Assembly: GCA_029880425.1 (NCBI GenBank)
Contig: JAOUOK010000003.1
Coordinates: 1 to 16,770, forward strand
From: Gammaproteobacteria bacterium
GTDB lineage: Bacteria > Pseudomonadota > Gammaproteobacteria > UBA6429 > Thiohalophilaceae
Direction of reading: 5' to 3'
Length of the DNA stretch: 16,770 bases
Shown here: in pieces, positions 14,913 to 16,770 of the stretch
How the letters are laid out: each line of letters begins with the position of its first letter
How positions within the stretch are numbered: position 1 is the first letter of the stretch
Notes under the pieces: generated by a model
Told to the model about the DNA's origin: nothing
What the model saw: the letters and a program-made list of their open reading frames with translations, nothing else
Database searches by the model: none
Made by a program: the position numbers and the translations under genes

Positions 14913-15503
14913 TTAATGGTATTCCGACTCATCACCAGGTTCTTCAACCTGGAATTGATGCATTTCATCAACAAAAAGTTGTACTGCAACTCTAACAAAC
15001 TCAACCAGCTCCATATAATCTTTTTCATCTTGAGCATCATCATCCAGCTCGTAAGACTCTGCTCTTGAAATTTCAACAAGGTCCTTCACTATTTCCGGTA
15101 ACTCACCGGGTAAACCTTCAGGATCAGTCAAGCCACCCTGGCTTAATCCATATAAAAAGCCCTGGCACCAGTTACTCAGCGCCTCAACCCGGGAATATAA
15201 CCCCGATTCATCACCAGGCAGAAAAAGCTCAAAATCAAAATCCTGGCCGGAAAGTTGCTTTTGCGCTGCATTAAATAACTGGGTCAGCAGGGAGCGACTT
15301 TCATTGTTAAGGGCATCGACGGTGAGCGCATCATCTTCAGGTGTTTCGGTCAGGGTATTATCCAGCCAGTAATCCGCGCTGAGTCCATTTACGGTACAAA
15401 ATAAACCACATAAAGCCCCATGAACCTCGGCCGCATCCTGCTCCACGCTAATTCGTTTTAAGGCATCATTTATTTCATCAAATTGGATGTCTATTTCACT
15501 CAT
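14913..15503 (-). CDS. ygfB: YgfB/UPF0149 family protein
   Basis: The 196-residue acidic cytoplasmic protein has the family signature regions AAEVHGALCGLFC near 20-32, WCQGFLYGLS near 132-141, and a C-terminal YMELVEFVRVAVQLFVDEM block near 162-180. The position upstream of pepP and opposite zapA is the conserved location of ygfB in gammaproteobacteria. Its biochemical role is not established from sequence; in Pseudomonas the homologue is linked to regulation of beta-lactam resistance genes. A GGGAAAT lies just before the ATG. Its promoter must be in the 197-base divergent gap shared with the zapA operon. The acidic tail ends DESEYH, with no zinc-binding cysteine motif as found in some UPF0149 proteins. 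Confidence 0.9.
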   Translation of the reverse strand: MSEIDIQFDEINDALKRISVEQDAAEVHGALCGLFCTVNGLSADYWLDNTLTETPEDDALTVDALNNESRSLLTQLFNAAQKQLSGQDFDFELFLPGDESGLYSRVEALSNWCQGFLYGLSQGGLTDPEGLPGELPEIVKDLVEISRAESYELDDDAQDEKDYMELVEFVRVAVQLFVDEMHQFQVEEPGDESEYH

Positions 15504-15625
15504 AATTTCCCGTTTTACCTCAAAAAATAACTGAATTTGCCTGTCTGCTTTGGTGGGCGTTGCTGCTCGCGTAAGCTATGGCTGTTGGCGGTTGATTTTA
15601 CATCATTTTCCACCCTGTTTACCCG

Positions 15626-15654
15626 TTGACCGCGTGCAAAGTGCTCTATATTCT
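15626..15654 (+). promoter_or_regulatory. Promoter of the TIGR02449-like gene and zapA
   Basis: TTGACC (15626-15631) and TATTCT (15649-15654) are separated by 17 bases; the -35 matches at 5 of 6 positions and the -10 at 4 of 6. Transcription would start near 15661, 40 bases before the first ATG. A GAGG ribosome binding site precedes that ATG at 15701. The rest of the divergent gap 15504-15625 shows no other clear feature. Confidence 0.6.
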
Positions 15655-15700
15655 TATACTAATAATAACAAACAAGGTTTCCGCAGAGACTGAGGAATAA

Positions 15701-15910
15701 ATGGAAGAACTCGATCTAAAAAAATTAGAAAGCCGCGTTGATGATCTCATCAAGACCATTGATCGCCTGCAAAGTGAAAATAAGACGCTACGTGATAGTC
15801 ATACCCATCTACAAAGTGAACGTACACGTCTTATCGAAAAAACTGAATTGGCACGTACACGCGTTGAAGCAATGATCGGACGTTTAAAGGCAATAGAAAA
15901 TGACAGCTAA
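15701..15910 (+). CDS. Small coiled-coil protein, TIGR02449-like, upstream of zapA
   Basis: The 69-residue protein is almost entirely heptad-like: MEELDLKKLESRVDDLIKTI, then a SENKTLRD segment and a C-terminal EAMIGRLKAIENDS. There is no membrane segment or signal peptide. Length and the GRLKAIE ending match, from memory, family TIGR02449, found directly upstream of zapA in many gammaproteobacteria. It resembles the cell-division coiled coil ZapB in size and type, but a shared role is inference. Its 3' end overlaps the zapA start by 11 bases, which suggests translational coupling and a fixed ratio of the two proteins. Confidence 0.85.
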   Translation: MEELDLKKLESRVDDLIKTIDRLQSENKTLRDSHTHLQSERTRLIEKTELARTRVEAMIGRLKAIENDS

Positions 15911-16217
15911 ATCACAAGATGGAATCACTATCCACATCCTGGATAAAGAATACATGATTGCCTGTAGTGAAGATGAACGTCATGATCTACAGCGCTCAGC
16001 TGATTATCTTGATAAAAAAATGCGTGAAATTCGTGATAGCGGAAAAATTATCGGTTCTGATCGTATCGCGGTTATGGCTGCACTTAATATTTCCCATGAA
16101 TTACTTACTCAAGGCGGTGAATCCACATCACCGGATACCTCAGTTGGTACACGTATTCGTAGCATTCAGGAAAAAATTGATGATGCCCTGTATCGCAGTC
16201 GCCAGTTAGAAATTTAA
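15900..16217 (+). CDS. zapA: Cell division protein ZapA
   Basis: The 105-residue protein stabilises FtsZ protofilaments at the division ring. The N-terminal domain (GITIHILDKEYMIACSEDERHDLQRSADYLDKKM) is typical, followed by the DRIAVMAALNISHELL helix and a C-terminal coiled coil (IRSIQEKIDDALYRSRQL) used for dimerisation. Length equals that of other ZapA proteins. The start at 15900 lies within the end of the preceding small coiled-coil gene. 6S RNA follows about 85 bases after the stop, as in E. coli. Confidence 0.94.
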   Translation: MTAKSQDGITIHILDKEYMIACSEDERHDLQRSADYLDKKMREIRDSGKIIGSDRIAVMAALNISHELLTQGGESTSPDTSVGTRIRSIQEKIDDALYRSRQLEI

Positions 16218-16281
16218 GCTGTCAACACTTCTACACTTAATAAAAATAAATATATCTAAAGAACAATCGTCGTAAATCATC

Positions 16282-16287
16282 TAAAAT
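16282..16287 (+). promoter_or_regulatory. Possible -10 element for 6S RNA
   Basis: TAAAAT precedes the predicted 6S RNA 5' end by a suitable distance, placing a start near 16294-16296. No good -35 hexamer is seen 17 bases upstream. Transcription could also come from the zapA promoter with processing, as occurs for 6S RNA in E. coli. Confidence 0.3.
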
Positions 16288-16299
16288 CATACCTGTAAC

Positions 16300-16498
16300 A
16301 CCATTAATGGGCATACCCTGCAGTATTCGTCAGTGATCGAGAGACCCTTGAGCCGTAATACATACCCCCGGGGGCTGAGTAGTGGCGCTGTGTGCATGTC
16401 CGCCTTTGAGCGGAAAGCCTAATGTTCCCACGACGTCCCCACTTGAACCTTTGGTTCAAGGCACAGATCCCAACGGTACAGGCGGGGCTGCCCACCCT
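16300..16498 (+). ncRNA. ssrS: 6S RNA (regulator of sigma-70 RNA polymerase)
   Basis: The region between zapA and ygfA matches E. coli 6S RNA blocks: CTTGAGCCG then ATACATACC, GTGGCGCT, a GCATGTCCG hairpin (TCCGC 16399-16403, GCGGA 16410-16414), AAGCCTAATG, CGACG, and the hairpin CTTGAACC-TTT-GGTTCAAG (16442-16460). The terminal stem is TGGGCA (16308-16313) with TGCCCA (16489-16494). About 190 bases is close to the 184 of E. coli. 6S RNA mimics an open promoter and binds sigma-70 holoenzyme in stationary phase. Exact ends are approximate to within several bases. Synteny zapA-ssrS-ygfA strongly supports the call. Confidence 0.94.
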
Positions 16499-16642
16499 CT
16501 TCTAAAACCCGGTATTTCATTTCAAATACTTTTCCCTAGTAGCCGGACATCATTAAAAGTGACATTCAATCAAAACAGTCTTTACTATTTACTTAAGAGG
16601 CCTTTGTAATTAAGCACTTCTTTATGGTTCAATGACGTTAAT

Positions 16643-16770
16643 ATGGATACAAAAACCTTACGCCAACAAATTCGTAATAAAAGACGCGCTCTCAGCGATT
16701 CTGAGCGTGAACAGGCGGCTTTTTTATTGTGTGAACGCATTGCATCCAGCCGTATTTATCAACACAGCAA
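16643..16770 (+). CDS. ygfA: 5-formyltetrahydrofolate cyclo-ligase, N-terminal part; truncated by window edge
   Basis: From an ATG at 16643 the frame reads MDTKTLRQQIRNKRRALSDS, then EREQAAFLLCERIASSRIYQ, and is open to the edge, giving about 42 residues. The LRQQIRxxRRAL start is typical of this enzyme, which converts 5-formyltetrahydrofolate to 5,10-methenyltetrahydrofolate with ATP. Placement directly after 6S RNA matches E. coli, where the two are cotranscribed. No strong ribosome binding site is visible before the ATG, and the 145 bases between 6S RNA and this gene show no other feature. Confidence 0.88.
   Translation, partial: MDTKTLRQQIRNKRRALSDSEREQAAFLLCERIASSRIYQHS

Noticed and set aside
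16382..16609. 75-codon open frame on the plus strand
   Set aside because: It overlaps the 3' half of 6S RNA, and has no ribosome binding site or recognisable product.

Overview
The window looks like ordinary chromosome of a gammaproteobacterium. The strongest evidence is the block ygfB-pepP-ubiH-ubiI facing zapA-6S RNA-ygfA, which matches the arrangement in Escherichia coli. A small coiled-coil gene upstream of zapA, ubiquinone hydroxylases of the UbiH/UbiI type, a tandem glycine riboswitch and a Fur-like site agree with this. Base composition is moderate, somewhat AT-rich between genes. The glycine decarboxylase is the split GcvPA/GcvPB type, unlike the fused GcvP of E. coli, so this is not an enteric. 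I cannot name a genus.

Layout. (1) Positions 1-4667, minus strand: a promoter, a two-aptamer glycine riboswitch with a transcription terminator, then lipA-gcvT-gcvH-gcvPA-gcvPB (gcvPB runs off the left edge). This operon encodes the whole glycine cleavage system except L-protein, plus the lipoyl synthase whose product is needed on GcvH. Two palindromic elements sit between gcvH and gcvPA. (2) Positions 4781-7710, minus strand: a ferric-iron ABC importer made of a periplasmic binding protein (fbpA-like) and a fused two-domain permease (fbpB-like), with no ATPase gene. A Fur-like box and a CRP/FNR-like palindrome lie upstream of fbpA. (3) Positions 7777-10492, minus strand: an NhaP-type cation/proton antiporter followed by a class I methyltransferase, and a separate lipoprotein gene with its own promoter and terminator. 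(4) Positions 10661-15503, minus strand: ygfB, pepP, ubiH, ubiI and a small coupled gene of unknown function. ubiH and ubiI encode two flavin hydroxylases of ubiquinone synthesis. (5) Positions 15626-16770, plus strand: a promoter, a TIGR02449-like coiled-coil gene overlapping zapA (cell division), then 6S RNA and the start of the 5-formyltetrahydrofolate cyclo-ligase gene.

Folate and one-carbon metabolism appears at both ends (gcvT and ygfA), but the two regions are separately organised. I saw no phage, insertion sequence with transposase, CRISPR array, toxin-antitoxin pair or defence genes. The most notable points are regulatory: lipA as first gene of a glycine-riboswitch operon, a possible oxygen-and-iron dual control of the iron importer, a strong hairpin over the start of the permease gene, and several palindromic repeats. 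I did not find a convincing new multi-gene system.
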